In this document: one piece after another, positions 17,309 to 25,858 of the stretch | Layout: every line of letters starts with the position of its first letter | Numbering within the stretch: the first letter of the stretch is position 1 | DNA from: an uncultured Clostridia bacterium | GTDB lineage: Bacteria; Bacillota; Clostridia; Christensenellales; Borkfalkiaceae | NCBI GenBank assembly: GCA_949286835.1 | Contig: CASEDP010000003.1 | Span: 1-64,000 of the forward strand | DNA length: 64,000 nucleotides | Direction of reading: 5' to 3' | Notes under the pieces: generated by a model | What the model was told of the DNA's origin: nothing | Databases searched by the model: none | Seen by the model: the letters and a program-made list of their open reading frames with translations, nothing else | Program-made: the position numbers and the translations under genes

Positions 17309-19228
17309 CTATTTCTCCCATGACAGGTTGTTTGACTTTACGTGCAGTTTATAAGCGGGGTCGGGCTGTGCAACGCGGGTAATTGTACATTCGTCCGTAC
17401 ATTCGCCCGCCCTTGCAAAAATCTTGTGTTCGCCCGTCAGCGCTATTTTATAGAGATATATCTTCCCGTCCCTGCATTTGCCCTTTACGGGAATGCCGTT
17501 GACAGTGAGTTCGGGCGCGCCTGCGTTGGAATATACCTTAATTACGGTCGACTTGCCCTCGCGGTTGGCATACCGCTTGCCGCAGATGTGCACGAACTTG
17601 TCCTTGCTCCAGTAAGCTTTGTATAGATAATATGCGTCCTTTTTGATCTTTCTGTCGAACGTCACAAGCCCTTTGTGGTTCTTGCCGGGGTCGCCGCCCT
17701 GGTCCCTTCCGTCTGCGCCGAAGTCGAACATATTCCAAAGGTGCGTCGCCCAGAGGTAGGGGTGACGTTCGAAGAATTTAGCCATATATTCGTGGTATAT
17801 TGCCTGATATTCCTCGGTGTTGTCAAAGCGCCTGGGCTTTCTCGCGTGCAGATTGGTCATCGCCTCTGCGCCGTATTCGGAATACCCTATGCAGCGCCCG
17901 GGATATATTAAGCGGAAGAATTTCAGCCATACGTCGTTGAGGAACAGCCCGGGCACATACCAGCCGAGGTAGAGGTTCCACGATACGATGTCGGTTATGT
18001 GTGCAGATTTATTCATCGGCAGACACGCCGCAAAGCAGGCAAGCGTCGTCAGCCTGTCGGGGTCAAGGCGGTGACACAGCTCGTTGAGCTTTTTGTGCGT
18101 TGCGAGCATATCCTTCTTGTCCGTCTTGAGCATAGTTATCTCGTTGGAGATGCCCCATACGGCGATGCAGGGGTGGTTATACTGCTGCAAAATAAGCTCC
18201 GTCATCTGACTTACTGCGTTTTCGTCGCCGCCGTTCATATGTTTCGATATATAGGGTATCTCCGCCCAGACCACAAGTCCCGCGCGGTCGCACAGGTCGT
18301 AGAAGTAGTCGTCGTGCTGATAGTGCGCAAGTCTTACCGTGTTTGCGCCGATGTCGACTATCATCGAGATGTCCTCTTCGTGGTCTGCCCTCGAAATGGC
18401 GTTGCCCTTGCCCAGCCTGTCCTGGTGGCGGCATACGCCTCGCAGGGGATAGACCCTGCCGTTGAGGATAAAGCCCTTTTTGGGGTCGACTTCAAACGTC
18501 CTGAAGCCGAATGTCGAGGATACCTCGTCGCAGACCCTGCCTTCCTTTACAAGTCTCGCCGTGGCGGAGTAGAGGTACGGGTCAGACACGCCGTTCCACA
18601 GATGAATATTTTTAAGGAGTATTTCTTCGCCATTTGCGGCGGTGGCGACGGCGTGTCCGTCGCTGTCATATACGGTAATCTCAATCTTGCCTTCGCCGAC
18701 GGCATAGGCGGTGACTTTCAGCCTTCCGTCATTGCCCTCGACGTGCGGCTCGATCTTTATGGGGTTGCAGCCGTAGCAGTCCAGATCGAAGTGGCTTTTT
18801 TCTGCTATGATGAAGTTGACGTCGCGGTAAATTCCGCCATAGAACGTAAAGTCGGCGCGCTGGGGATATACCCTGTCGTTCACAGAGTTATCTGCAAGCA
18901 CTTTAAGCGTATTTTTCGCCTTTAGGTGCGGCGTCAGCCTGGCGCGGAAGGTAGAATAACCTCCGTCGTGTTCGGCTACGCTCTCGCCGTTTATGAACAC
19001 CTTTGCGGAGGCGTTCACGCCCTTGAATTCGGCGTAAAGCTCTTCGCCGTCTGCAAGTTCGGGCTTGTCGAAGGCGTATTCGTATGTGCATTCGCCCCTG
19101 AAATAGTCGTTGCCGCCGTCCTGACCGTCTGTTGCGTTCCAGGTATGCGGCAGGTCAATCTTGTCTTTTTTGCCGTCTTTAGGACAGGTAAATTCCCAGC
19201 CCGCGTTGACGTTGTATGTTCTGCGCAT
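17309..19228 (-). CDS. Glycoside hydrolase family 2, probable beta-glucuronidase or beta-galactosidase
   Basis: GH2 enzyme of 639 aa without signal peptide, so intracellular. A jelly-roll sugar-binding domain (about 1-165), an immunoglobulin-like domain (about 165-255) and a TIM barrel (about 260-540) are seen. The acid/base is Glu363 in WGISNE and the nucleophile is Glu451 in GYSEYG. An N-x-K triplet (Asn517, Lys519) in KNHKGL sits where beta-glucuronidases bind the carboxylate. Some GH2 galactosidases also have NDKG there, so it supports glucuronidase but does not prove it. The neighbouring symporter, UxuA and UxuB-like reductase favour a hexuronide substrate. Confidence 0.8.
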   Translation of the reverse strand: MRRTYNVNAGWEFTCPKDGKKDKIDLPHTWNATDGQDGGNDYFRGECTYEYAFDKPELADGEELYAEFKGVNASAKVFINGESVAEHDGGYSTFRARLTPHLKAKNTLKVLADNSVNDRVYPQRADFTFYGGIYRDVNFIIAEKSHFDLDCYGCNPIKIEPHVEGNDGRLKVTAYAVGEGKIEITVYDSDGHAVATAANGEEILLKNIHLWNGVSDPYLYSATARLVKEGRVCDEVSSTFGFRTFEVDPKKGFILNGRVYPLRGVCRHQDRLGKGNAISRADHEEDISMIVDIGANTVRLAHYQHDDYFYDLCDRAGLVVWAEIPYISKHMNGGDENAVSQMTELILQQYNHPCIAVWGISNEITMLKTDKKDMLATHKKLNELCHRLDPDRLTTLACFAACLPMNKSAHITDIVSWNLYLGWYVPGLFLNDVWLKFFRLIYPGRCIGYSEYGAEAMTNLHARKPRRFDNTEEYQAIYHEYMAKFFERHPYLWATHLWNMFDFGADGRDQGGDPGKNHKGLVTFDRKIKKDAYYLYKAYWSKDKFVHICGKRYANREGKSTVIKVYSNAGAPELTVNGIPVKGKCRDGKIYLYKIALTGEHKIFARAGECTDECTITRVAQPDPAYKLHVKSNNLSWEK

Positions 19229-19265
19229 TAGGACAGTTTTCCCCCTGATAATGTTCTCTGATTAG

Positions 19266-19293
19266 ATTATAACATCCTGCAGGATAATTGCAA
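19266..19293 (-). promoter_or_regulatory. Promoter of the GH2 gene
   Basis: Minus strand TTGCAA (19288-19293), 16-bp spacer, TATAAT (19266-19271). The -35 lies within a cluster of TGCAAT copies. Confidence 0.65.
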
Positions 19294-19320
19294 TTGCAGA
19301 TTTTGGCTATGAATATTGCA
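19287..19320 (-). promoter_or_regulatory. Candidate AraC binding sites at the GH2 promoter
   Basis: Three TGCAAT copies on the minus strand at 19315-19320, 19293-19298 and 19287-19292; the first two are 22 bp apart. The same hexamer occurs in the symporter/AraC intergenic region. The innermost copies overlap the -35, so part of the likeness may be promoter sequence. Confidence 0.45.
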
Positions 19321-19324
19321 ATTC

Positions 19325-20110
19325 TTACTGAATGCTGTCCTTGGGCGGGTGCCCCATAATCTTGGTATAGTTGCGGTAGAAGGTCGAATAGTCGCTGTAG
19401 CCGTATCTTTCGGCAATTTCGGTCAGCTTGACGTTGCCCCCGCAAATCTCCTTGTGCGCCGCAATTATCTTCTTATGCTTTACGTATGTCATAAGCGAGG
19501 TCTTCATCTCCTTTGCAAACTCGTTGCAGAGGTAAGACTTGGAGTAGTGCAGCGCGCTGCATATGTCGTTGAGGTCAAAGCTGGAGCATATGTGCGCGTT
19601 TATGTAGTCTATTATCTCGGAGATGAACGGCTTTTTTATTACGTTTTCGTTGCTCTGCTGAACGTCGTCGCAGCGCAGGTGAATTAAAATTCTGAGTAGC
19701 TGCGCGGGCATAAGCACGCCCTTTTCGTCCTCGTCATATTTGTCGTAAATTTCGTCCAGCTCCTCAAATTCCGACAACAGATACATACAGTTGGAAAAGA
19801 AGGGCGAATGTCCCCTTATCTTGGCGTTGAGGAATTTGGGCAAAAGGCTTTCCGGGAACTTGAGCACATACCTTTCATAGTGTTTTTTGGGGTCAACCGT
19901 GCCGAAGTGCAGGTCGCCCGGCTGAATGATGAGCAGGTCGCCCGGGTCAAGCCGTTTGACCTTGCTCTCTATCGTATAGTCGATGGTTCCGCGTATGAAA
20001 AACAGCAGCTCGCAAAAGCTGTGCATATGCTTTTCAAAGTCGTTGGAGGGCAGTGTATGCCCGTCGAGTTTGTGTGCAAAATCCAGACTTTCATTGACAT
20101 AGTAGAACAT
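19325..20110 (-). CDS. AraC family regulator of the hexuronide module
   Basis: About 261 aa. An N-terminal cupin sensor (about 1-110, DPGDLLIIQPGDLHFG) is followed by two C-terminal helix-turn-helix motifs (about 165-255), ending in SDYSTFYRNYTKIMGHPP. I start at ATG 20110 (MFYYVNES), where related regulators begin; a longer frame to 20242 crosses the divergent promoter. The -10 ends six bases before this ATG, so the mRNA is probably leaderless. It lies between GH2 and the divergent symporter operon. It probably activates both when a sugar binds the cupin. Confidence 0.85.
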   Translation of the reverse strand: MFYYVNESLDFAHKLDGHTLPSNDFEKHMHSFCELLFFIRGTIDYTIESKVKRLDPGDLLIIQPGDLHFGTVDPKKHYERYVLKFPESLLPKFLNAKIRGHSPFFSNCMYLLSEFEELDEIYDKYDEDEKGVLMPAQLLRILIHLRCDDVQQSNENVIKKPFISEIIDYINAHICSSFDLNDICSALHYSKSYLCNEFAKEMKTSLMTYVKHKKIIAAHKEICGGNVKLTEIAERYGYSDYSTFYRNYTKIMGHPPKDSIQ

Positions 20111-20116
20111 AGTTTC

Positions 20117-20145
20117 ATTATACACTTTTAAAGTTGGAAATGCAA
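20117..20145 (-). promoter_or_regulatory. Promoter of the first AraC gene, likely leaderless
   Basis: Minus strand TTGCAT (20140-20145), 17-bp spacer, TATAAT (20117-20122), then six bases to ATG 20110. Confidence 0.75.
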
Positions 20146-20168
20146 TATATTTCAAAAAAAATGCAATT
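20138..20168 (+). promoter_or_regulatory. Direct repeats AAATGCAAT, 21 bp apart
   Basis: Two copies at 20138-20146 and 20159-20167, exactly 21 bp apart (two helical turns), which is the classic spacing for an AraC dimer. They lie between the divergent promoters, just upstream of and overlapping the -35 of the symporter operon. One copy also contains the -35 of the AraC gene on the other strand. Confidence 0.5.
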
Positions 20169-20195
20169 GTAAACGTCAAAAATATCGTGTATAGT
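20167..20195 (+). promoter_or_regulatory. Promoter of the symporter-uxuA-uxuB operon
   Basis: TTGTAA (20167-20172), 17-bp spacer, TATAGT (20190-20195). The weak -35 fits an activated promoter. Confidence 0.65.
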
Positions 20196-20227
20196 TGACT
20201 TGTTAAGATAAGACGGGGGGAATTAAA

Positions 20228-22201
20228 ATGGAAAATACGCACAACGTGGCGGTCAACCGCGCCAAGCCCTGGCAGGTGGCGCTGTTTCCGTTCAACAATG
20301 CGGCAACCAATGTATATTTTGCGTTCTACAACTACTTTGTCTATTGGGCAGTGCTGTACCTTACGGGCAGCGCGGGCGCGGCGGTCGGCGGAGTGGTCAT
20401 CTCCAGCGTGCTGGCGATAGGCGTAAGCACGTTTGCAAGTCTGTTTGCGCCGCTTATGAGGATATTCGACGGCGTTACGGACCCGGTACTCGGCGGTATA
20501 ATGGACAAGACCAGGTCAAAGTTCGGCAAGTTCCGTCCCTTTATGGTCATAGGCAACGTAATGCTCGCGGTTTCCGTCATACTGATGATGTTCGTCGCAA
20601 GGCTGATACCGAAGGGTATGGCTTGGCTGATGTGGACGATTTACATCGTCAGCTACGTAATCTACGTGCTGGGTTATACCTGCCAGTGTGCGGTAACCAA
20701 AGCGGGGCAGACCTGCCTTACCAACGACCCCAAACAGCGTTCGCAGTTCGTCATCTGGAATATGATAGGCACGATCGGCTCTATAGTGCTCGTCAACATA
20801 ATGGCGGGCGGGGTGCTCACCAACGAGGCGATCTGCGAAAAGGGTCTCATCGTCTATCAGGCGGAAGAAGGCAAGCTCATCTCCCAGATACTTGCCGAGT
20901 TGGATCCGTCGAAAAACGCCGTACTTATTGACAAACTCACGGCGTTAAACCTTGAATCGAACAAGCTTTACGTGTATAATTACGGTGCGGCTTACGGCGA
21001 TGCGTTCTACAACATAATGGTGCCATTCGTCGTCATAGTGTCGGCAATATATACGATTATGGCGATAGCCGCCATCTGGGAAAAGGACAGACCTCAGTTC
21101 TGGGGCGTTGCCGAAAAACCCGCAAAGATGAAGGACTATATCGGCATAATCAAGGGCAACAAGGAAATCCGCTGGCTGGTGCTCTCTTCGGGGCTCAACA
21201 AGCTCGCCTCCACGGTTGCAACGTCGGGCACGGTTGCATTTATGCTCTACGGCTGTCTGATGGGCGACTATAACGGGCTGTATGTTCCCTTCTATGCGCT
21301 CTGCTTCGTGTTTATGGGCATCTTCTTCGTCTGGGGCTCAAAGACTGCAGGCAACAAGGGGCAGAAGAGGGGCGTCGCGCAGTTCACGTTGTTTGCGTTG
21401 CTGTTCTACATAGGCGTGCTCATAATGCTCTGCATTTACGACCACGACAATCCCGCAACCTACCTCTCGCTGTTCTCCACCGATGGCGGGTTCCGTCTGA
21501 CAATCAACTTCTACACGATAGTTTTCATAATTTTCTACGGCTGCGGCTACGGTGCATTCAACTGCTGCGACCAGCTCACCATTCCTATGGTTGCCGATTG
21601 CACTGACTATGAGACGTACCGCTCTGGCAACTATGTTCCCGGCATTATGGGCACGATATTCTCGCTCGTCGACAAGATTATATCCTCGTTCCAGACGCTT
21701 CTTCTGCAGCTTTTCATAGTTTTTCTCGTTCCCGGGCTCAATATGCTTCCCACGGACAGCACTCCCTATATGTCCGGGATGGAGCTTTCGACGATAATCT
21801 GTTTCTGCCTCATTCCGATGGCTGCGTGGCTCGTCACGGTGTTCTGTATGACCAGGTACGGTCTTTCGGGTGCAAAGCTTAAGGAAGTTCAGGCAGTCAA
21901 CGCCGTAAGAAAGGCGGCAGTGCAGGGCGGAATGAGTATGGAACAGGCAATGGCTACCTGGCAGACAATCGACCAGGTGCCCGATATGTTCGTCCATAAA
22001 CCCAAGCCCGCAATCGACAAAAAGACGGGCAAGGAAAAGGAAGTCAGATACAATTTCCTCGACAGGATATACGACAAGGTATTTACAAAGCACGAAAACA
22101 TAAAGTCTGCGCCTCCCTCGAGCAATGCGGTGGATATCCCCGAGGAGTTCAGGACGGAAGAGGTGAAGGCGCTCTACGCGGCACAGACTACCGGGGCATA
22201 A
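20228..22201 (+). CDS. GPH family sugar:cation symporter
   Basis: MFS-fold symporter of the glycoside-pentoside-hexuronide family, 657 aa and about 12 TM helices. The DGVTDPVLGGIMDKTRSKFGKFRPF segment of the first half is diagnostic. It is longer than typical MelB-like proteins (about 460): an extra segment lies near residues 200-250 and an extended cytoplasmic tail follows the last helix from about 560. Its start has GGGGGG nine bases upstream. It is the first gene of an operon with uxuA and a uxuB-like gene, so glucuronides or galacturonides are the likely cargo. Confidence 0.85.
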   Translation: MENTHNVAVNRAKPWQVALFPFNNAATNVYFAFYNYFVYWAVLYLTGSAGAAVGGVVISSVLAIGVSTFASLFAPLMRIFDGVTDPVLGGIMDKTRSKFGKFRPFMVIGNVMLAVSVILMMFVARLIPKGMAWLMWTIYIVSYVIYVLGYTCQCAVTKAGQTCLTNDPKQRSQFVIWNMIGTIGSIVLVNIMAGGVLTNEAICEKGLIVYQAEEGKLISQILAELDPSKNAVLIDKLTALNLESNKLYVYNYGAAYGDAFYNIMVPFVVIVSAIYTIMAIAAIWEKDRPQFWGVAEKPAKMKDYIGIIKGNKEIRWLVLSSGLNKLASTVATSGTVAFMLYGCLMGDYNGLYVPFYALCFVFMGIFFVWGSKTAGNKGQKRGVAQFTLFALLFYIGVLIMLCIYDHDNPATYLSLFSTDGGFRLTINFYTIVFIIFYGCGYGAFNCCDQLTIPMVADCTDYETYRSGNYVPGIMGTIFSLVDKIISSFQTLLLQLFIVFLVPGLNMLPTDSTPYMSGMELSTIICFCLIPMAAWLVTVFCMTRYGLSGAKLKEVQAVNAVRKAAVQGGMSMEQAMATWQTIDQVPDMFVHKPKPAIDKKTGKEKEVRYNFLDRIYDKVFTKHENIKSAPPSSNAVDIPEEFRTEEVKALYAAQTTGA

Positions 22202-22222
22202 CGCCTCAAAGGAGAATATAGT

Positions 22223-23269
22223 ATGAAACTTACATTCCGCTGGTACGGCGAGGGCGACTCCATATCGCTCGGATACATAAGACAGATACCCAATATGAGC
22301 GGCGTGGTCACGGCAGTCTACGACGTGCCCGTTGGCGAGGCGTGGAGCGAACGGTCCGTAAAGAAGCTCAAGTCGCTGTGCGACGAGAGCGGGCTGGAGA
22401 TGGAGGTAATAGAGTCCATTCCCGTCCACGAGGACATAAAGACGGGCGACGGCAGGCGCGACTATTACATAGAAAACTACTGCAAGAATATCCGCACGGT
22501 CGCAGCAAGCGGCGTAAAGTGCGTATGCTATAACTTTATGCCCGTATTCGACTGGCTGCGCACGACAATGCACCACAAGAATGCCGACGGTTCGGATTCG
22601 CTGGCATACTCGCACGAGGACTTTCTCAAGGCAGACCCCGCAAATCTGCATCTTCCCGGCTGGGACGAGAGCTATTCGGCGGAGGAGCTCCAGGGTCTGC
22701 TTAAAAAGTATGCGGGCATCTCGCACGAGCAGCTATTTGAAAATCTCGTCTACTTCCTCAACAAAGTAATTCCCGTCTGCGAGGAGGTGGGCGTCAATAT
22801 GGCGATACACCCCGACGATCCCCCCTGGGACGTGTTCGCGCTTCCCCGCATAATAAGCAACGAAGCCGACCTCGACAGGCTGTTTGCCGCCGTTCCATCG
22901 GTGCGCAACGGGCTTACGCTCTGCACTGGCTCCTTCGGCGCGGGCAGGGGCAACGACCTCGTGCATATGGCTGCAAAATACGCTTCGCAGGGCAGGGTAC
23001 ATTTCCTGCATTTAAGGAACGTGCTCTGGACGGACGACTGTGACAGCTTCTGCGAAGTCGGTCATCTCTCCGGCGCGGGCAGCCTCAATATGGCGGCGAT
23101 AGTCGAAGCGCTCGTTGAGAACGGGTTCGACGGATATGTGCGCCCCGACCACGGCAGGAACATCTGGGACGAGGGCGGCAAGCCCGGCTACGGACTGTAT
23201 GACAGGGCACTCGGCGCGGCATACATCAACGGACTGTTCGAGGCTATTGAATATAAAAGAAACAAATAA
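22223..23269 (+). CDS. uxuA: Mannonate dehydratase
   Basis: UxuA converts D-mannonate to 2-keto-3-deoxygluconate with Mn2+ or Fe2+. The 348 aa match the family, with the start MKLTFRWYGEGDSISLGYIRQIPN, AIHPDDPPW (metal-binding His), GLTLCTGSFGA and YVRPDHGR near the end. A good AAGGAG site lies upstream. It is the middle gene of the symporter operon, 21 bp after the symporter and 14 bp before the reductase. Glucuronate isomerase (uxaC) and KDG kinase (kdgK) are not in the window. Confidence 0.92.
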   Translation: MKLTFRWYGEGDSISLGYIRQIPNMSGVVTAVYDVPVGEAWSERSVKKLKSLCDESGLEMEVIESIPVHEDIKTGDGRRDYYIENYCKNIRTVAASGVKCVCYNFMPVFDWLRTTMHHKNADGSDSLAYSHEDFLKADPANLHLPGWDESYSAEELQGLLKKYAGISHEQLFENLVYFLNKVIPVCEEVGVNMAIHPDDPPWDVFALPRIISNEADLDRLFAAVPSVRNGLTLCTGSFGAGRGNDLVHMAAKYASQGRVHFLHLRNVLWTDDCDSFCEVGHLSGAGSLNMAAIVEALVENGFDGYVRPDHGRNIWDEGGKPGYGLYDRALGAAYINGLFEAIEYKRNK

Positions 23270-23283
23270 GGGGATTATGTATT

Positions 23284-24141
23284 ATGAAAAAAGAAGATTT
23301 GCCTTTGGACGTTGACCTTACAGGCAAGGTTGCGGTAGTCACGGGTGCGGGCGGAGTGCTCTGTTCGCTTATGGCCAAGGCGCTCGCCGCGGCAGGCGCA
23401 AAGGTTGCGTTGCTCGACAGAAATCTGGCAAATGCCGCCAAGTATGCCGAAGAGATTGTAGCCGACGGCGGAATTGCAAGGGGATACGAGGCGAACGTCC
23501 TCCAGAAGGACAGCCTTGCAAAGTGCCACAAACAGGTGCTCGAAGAGCTGGGCAAGTGCGACATACTCGTCAACGGCGCGGGCGGCAACAACCCTATGGC
23601 AACGACGGACAAGGAATATTTTGAACTCGGCGACATAGAGGCGGACGTAAAGTCCTTCTTCGACCTCACGGCGGAGGGCGTCAACTTCGTGTTCGACCTC
23701 AACTTTATGGGCACGCTTCTTCCCATTCAGGAGTTCGCAAGGGATATGATGGGCAGGAAGGGGTGCACCATACTCAACGTATCGAGTATGAACGCCTTTA
23801 CCCCGCTCACCAAGATACCCGCATATTCGGGCGCAAAGGCGGCAATTTCCAACTTTACGCAGTGGCTCGCCGTTCACTTCTCCAAGGTGGGCGTAAGGGT
23901 CAACGCAATAGCGCCGGGCTTCCTGTCCACCAGGCAGAACGCCGCGCTCCTCTGGAATGACGACGGTACCCCGACGGCGAGGACGGCAAAGATAATAAAC
24001 GCCACGCCGATGGGCAGGTTCGGCGAACCCGAGGAACTGCTCGGCTCCCTTCTTTTCCTGCTTTCGGAAAGGGCTGCAGGCTTCATCACGGGGGTAGTTC
24101 TGCCCATAGACGGCGGCTTCTCAGCATATTCGGGCGTATAA
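23284..24141 (+). CDS. SDR oxidoreductase, probable fructuronate reductase (UxuB-like)
   Basis: Short-chain dehydrogenase of 285 aa. The cofactor loop is TGAGGVLCS (about 20-28, a variant of TGxxxGIG), NGAGG stands in place of NNAG, the catalytic Ser is in NVSSMNAF and the YSGAK motif supplies Tyr and Lys. The C-terminal part LRTRQNA-like (FLSTRQNAALL) and its length match the Bacillus-type D-mannonate oxidoreductases that work beside UxuA. In this route the enzyme reduces D-fructuronate to D-mannonate, which UxuA then dehydrates. Last gene of the operon. Confidence 0.82.
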   Translation: MKKEDLPLDVDLTGKVAVVTGAGGVLCSLMAKALAAAGAKVALLDRNLANAAKYAEEIVADGGIARGYEANVLQKDSLAKCHKQVLEELGKCDILVNGAGGNNPMATTDKEYFELGDIEADVKSFFDLTAEGVNFVFDLNFMGTLLPIQEFARDMMGRKGCTILNVSSMNAFTPLTKIPAYSGAKAAISNFTQWLAVHFSKVGVRVNAIAPGFLSTRQNAALLWNDDGTPTARTAKIINATPMGRFGEPEELLGSLLFLLSERAAGFITGVVLPIDGGFSAYSGV

Positions 24142-24324
24142 AAAACGCATTATTTCTCTCCAGGGTTGCGCGCCTGCGGCAACGGGGTTCCCGCGGCGGG
24201 GCGCGCAACCGAAATTATACGACACATACAACTTTTTTGCAGCTTAAATCACATTTTTCAGACCGAACCCTGCCATAGGTTCGGGCAGACATGATTTCAA
24301 GCAAGTTTTTTCTCCTCCTCAAGC

Positions 24325-24362
24325 GCAAGCCCCGCGGATATTCCGACGGGGCTTGCCGTTTT
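24325..24362 (+). terminator. Terminator downstream of the uxu operon
   Basis: Stem GCAAGCCCCG/CGGGGCTTGC (24325-24334, 24347-24356) followed by CGTTTT. A longer GC-rich hairpin without T run sits before it at about 24163-24210. I see no gene in 24142-24645. Confidence 0.6.
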
Positions 24363-24541
24363 AGTCGGGCAACCTCTGCGGCACGGTTCAAAATTTTTAC
24401 CGCGCCGGGTGTTTTCGGCAAAATTATCGCCATACCGCCCGTAAGAGTTGTTTTATGCGGAAGGAGGTGCTCTGGCGGGTAAAGACGGCACAATCGGATG
24501 CGGCAATCAGATGGCTGATATCTGCGTGACGCCTAAAAATT

Positions 24542-24588
24542 AAAAAAAGAGGGCGCGGCGGAGTGCTTGAATTGCACTCCGCCGCGCC
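24542..24588 (-). terminator. Terminator of the second AraC gene
   Basis: Stem of 15 bp, GGCGCGGCGGAGTGC (24552-24566) with 24574-24588, followed on the minus strand by seven T. Confidence 0.85.
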
Positions 24589-24645
24589 ATAATTCTGCGA
24601 ATATCTGTCTGAAAAAAGTCCGTTGCCGCAGTATTGCGCGGGCAA

Positions 24646-25470
24646 TCACTTTTCGCTCTCTGCGGACGTAAGGGCATCGGTTGCGGCGGGGTCATCCGAA
24701 GGGGATTTGCCCGTCACAGAAATATATGAGCGGTAGAAGGTCGAATAGTCCGAAAAGCCGAGTATCTCCGCCGCCTGCGTGGGCTTGATGCCCGTAATCA
24801 GCATTTTCTTTGCTGCAAGTATGCGCTTTGTCCGCACGTACTTCATAATCGGCGTCTTCATATACTGATAAAATTTTCTGCTCAGATAGTCGGATGAAAA
24901 GTGAAAGTTTGCCGCTATGTCCGACATCGTGAGCGGTTTTTCGATGTTTTCGTTTATGTAGTTGAGTATGTTCTTTATGTCCTCGCCGGCAAGGTTGGTG
25001 CTCTCGTCTGCCTCCGCACCGTTCGCGCACAGGTATATAGCCGCCTGCGCCGCTATCGCCCCGCCATAATAGTACATATCGTTGCCTTCAAACAGTTTAT
25101 ATGCCCTGTCCAGGCGGGCAAAGATGTCTATCGCCTCCGACTGCGCGGGGAAAAATGGACTGCGTCTTTCAAGCTTTTCGGCTATGTATGCGGGAATGAA
25201 GCCGGACGAAACTTTGAGCACATATCTCTCATAGGGGCTGTCGTCGGCAAACTCGACGCTGTGGAAATATCCCGGATTGATTATCAGCGCGTCGCCGGGG
25301 TTCAGCGGGCGTTTTTCGTTTTCCACAGTATAGAGCGCCGTGCCGGAAATAAAGTAGAATATCTCATAAAAGTCGTGGTAGTGGTTGCAGAACTTCCGCT
25401 CTGCAGGCACATCCGGCACGGCGTTGTATTTATGTGACAAATTCATCTCCTTCCAACTGAATGTAAACAT
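24646..25470 (-). CDS. Second AraC family regulator
   Basis: Full-length AraC protein of 274 aa: cupin sensor (about 25-110, NPGDALIINPGYFHSVEF) and two helix-turn-helix motifs (about 170-260) ending in SDYSTFYRSYISVTGKSPSD. It is clearly paralogous to the regulator at 19.3-20.1 kb. The start at 25470 has GGAGAGG six bases upstream. It lies convergent to the uxu operon and divergent from the SipW operon, so its targets are uncertain. Its promoter carries the same TGCAAT-type motif as the other AraC intergenic region, which suggests a shared or cross-talking circuit. Confidence 0.85.
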   Translation of the reverse strand: MFTFSWKEMNLSHKYNAVPDVPAERKFCNHYHDFYEIFYFISGTALYTVENEKRPLNPGDALIINPGYFHSVEFADDSPYERYVLKVSSGFIPAYIAEKLERRSPFFPAQSEAIDIFARLDRAYKLFEGNDMYYYGGAIAAQAAIYLCANGAEADESTNLAGEDIKNILNYINENIEKPLTMSDIAANFHFSSDYLSRKFYQYMKTPIMKYVRTKRILAAKKMLITGIKPTQAAEILGFSDYSTFYRSYISVTGKSPSDDPAATDALTSAESEK

Positions 25471-25503
25471 ATGCCTCTCCAGAAATGGTGTTTTTCACAT
25501 ATT

Positions 25504-25532
25504 ATTATAAACTATGCGCATAAAAAATGCAA
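25504..25532 (-). promoter_or_regulatory. Promoter of the second AraC gene
   Basis: Minus strand TTGCAT (25527-25532), 17-bp spacer, TATAAT (25504-25509). The same -35/-10 pair as the first AraC gene. An inverted second copy of the motif, GCATATTGCATTTTTT, lies at 25564-25579. Confidence 0.7.
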
Positions 25533-25738
25533 TATAAATTCAGCCGCTATCGCGCCGCTCTTTGCATATTGCATTTTTTTGTCGACAAATGTGATGCGCG
25601 CGCAGGCGGAATTTTTCCATCGCGGGCAAAAAATTCCATAACGGTTGCCTTAAAATGCGCATTATGTCATAAAATGGGTATCAGAGCAAAACATTTGAAA
25701 CAAAAAGTCAAAATTTTTAAACAAATTCTGATGTACTA

Positions 25739-25767
25739 TTGACTAATTGTCGGATGAATGATAGAAT
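25739..25767 (+). promoter_or_regulatory. Promoter of the SipW operon
   Basis: TTGACT (25739-25744), 17-bp spacer, TAGAAT (25762-25767). The remaining 25580-25858 spacer is AT-rich and shows no gene. Confidence 0.65.
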
Positions 25768-25858
25768 AAGATTGTAATAATGCGCTGCGTGCATTGCGCT
25801 AAACGGCGGTACGTATGTGCGATTATTGAGCGTTAATAGGTACGGCGGACGAAAAAAA

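Noticed and set aside
16894-17354. Several short frames between GH3 and GH2
   Set aside because: They cross both terminators and the degenerate repeat and have shadow-like composition; no start signal.
21338-22726. Long minus-strand frame (462 codons) opposite the symporter and uxuA
   Set aside because: It is a shadow of two strongly recognised genes in a GC-rich region; its product is Arg/His/Cys-rich and matches nothing.
24215-24493. Minus-strand reading frame after the uxu operon
   Set aside because: It crosses a terminator hairpin, lacks a ribosome-binding site and has low-complexity, Arg-rich composition.
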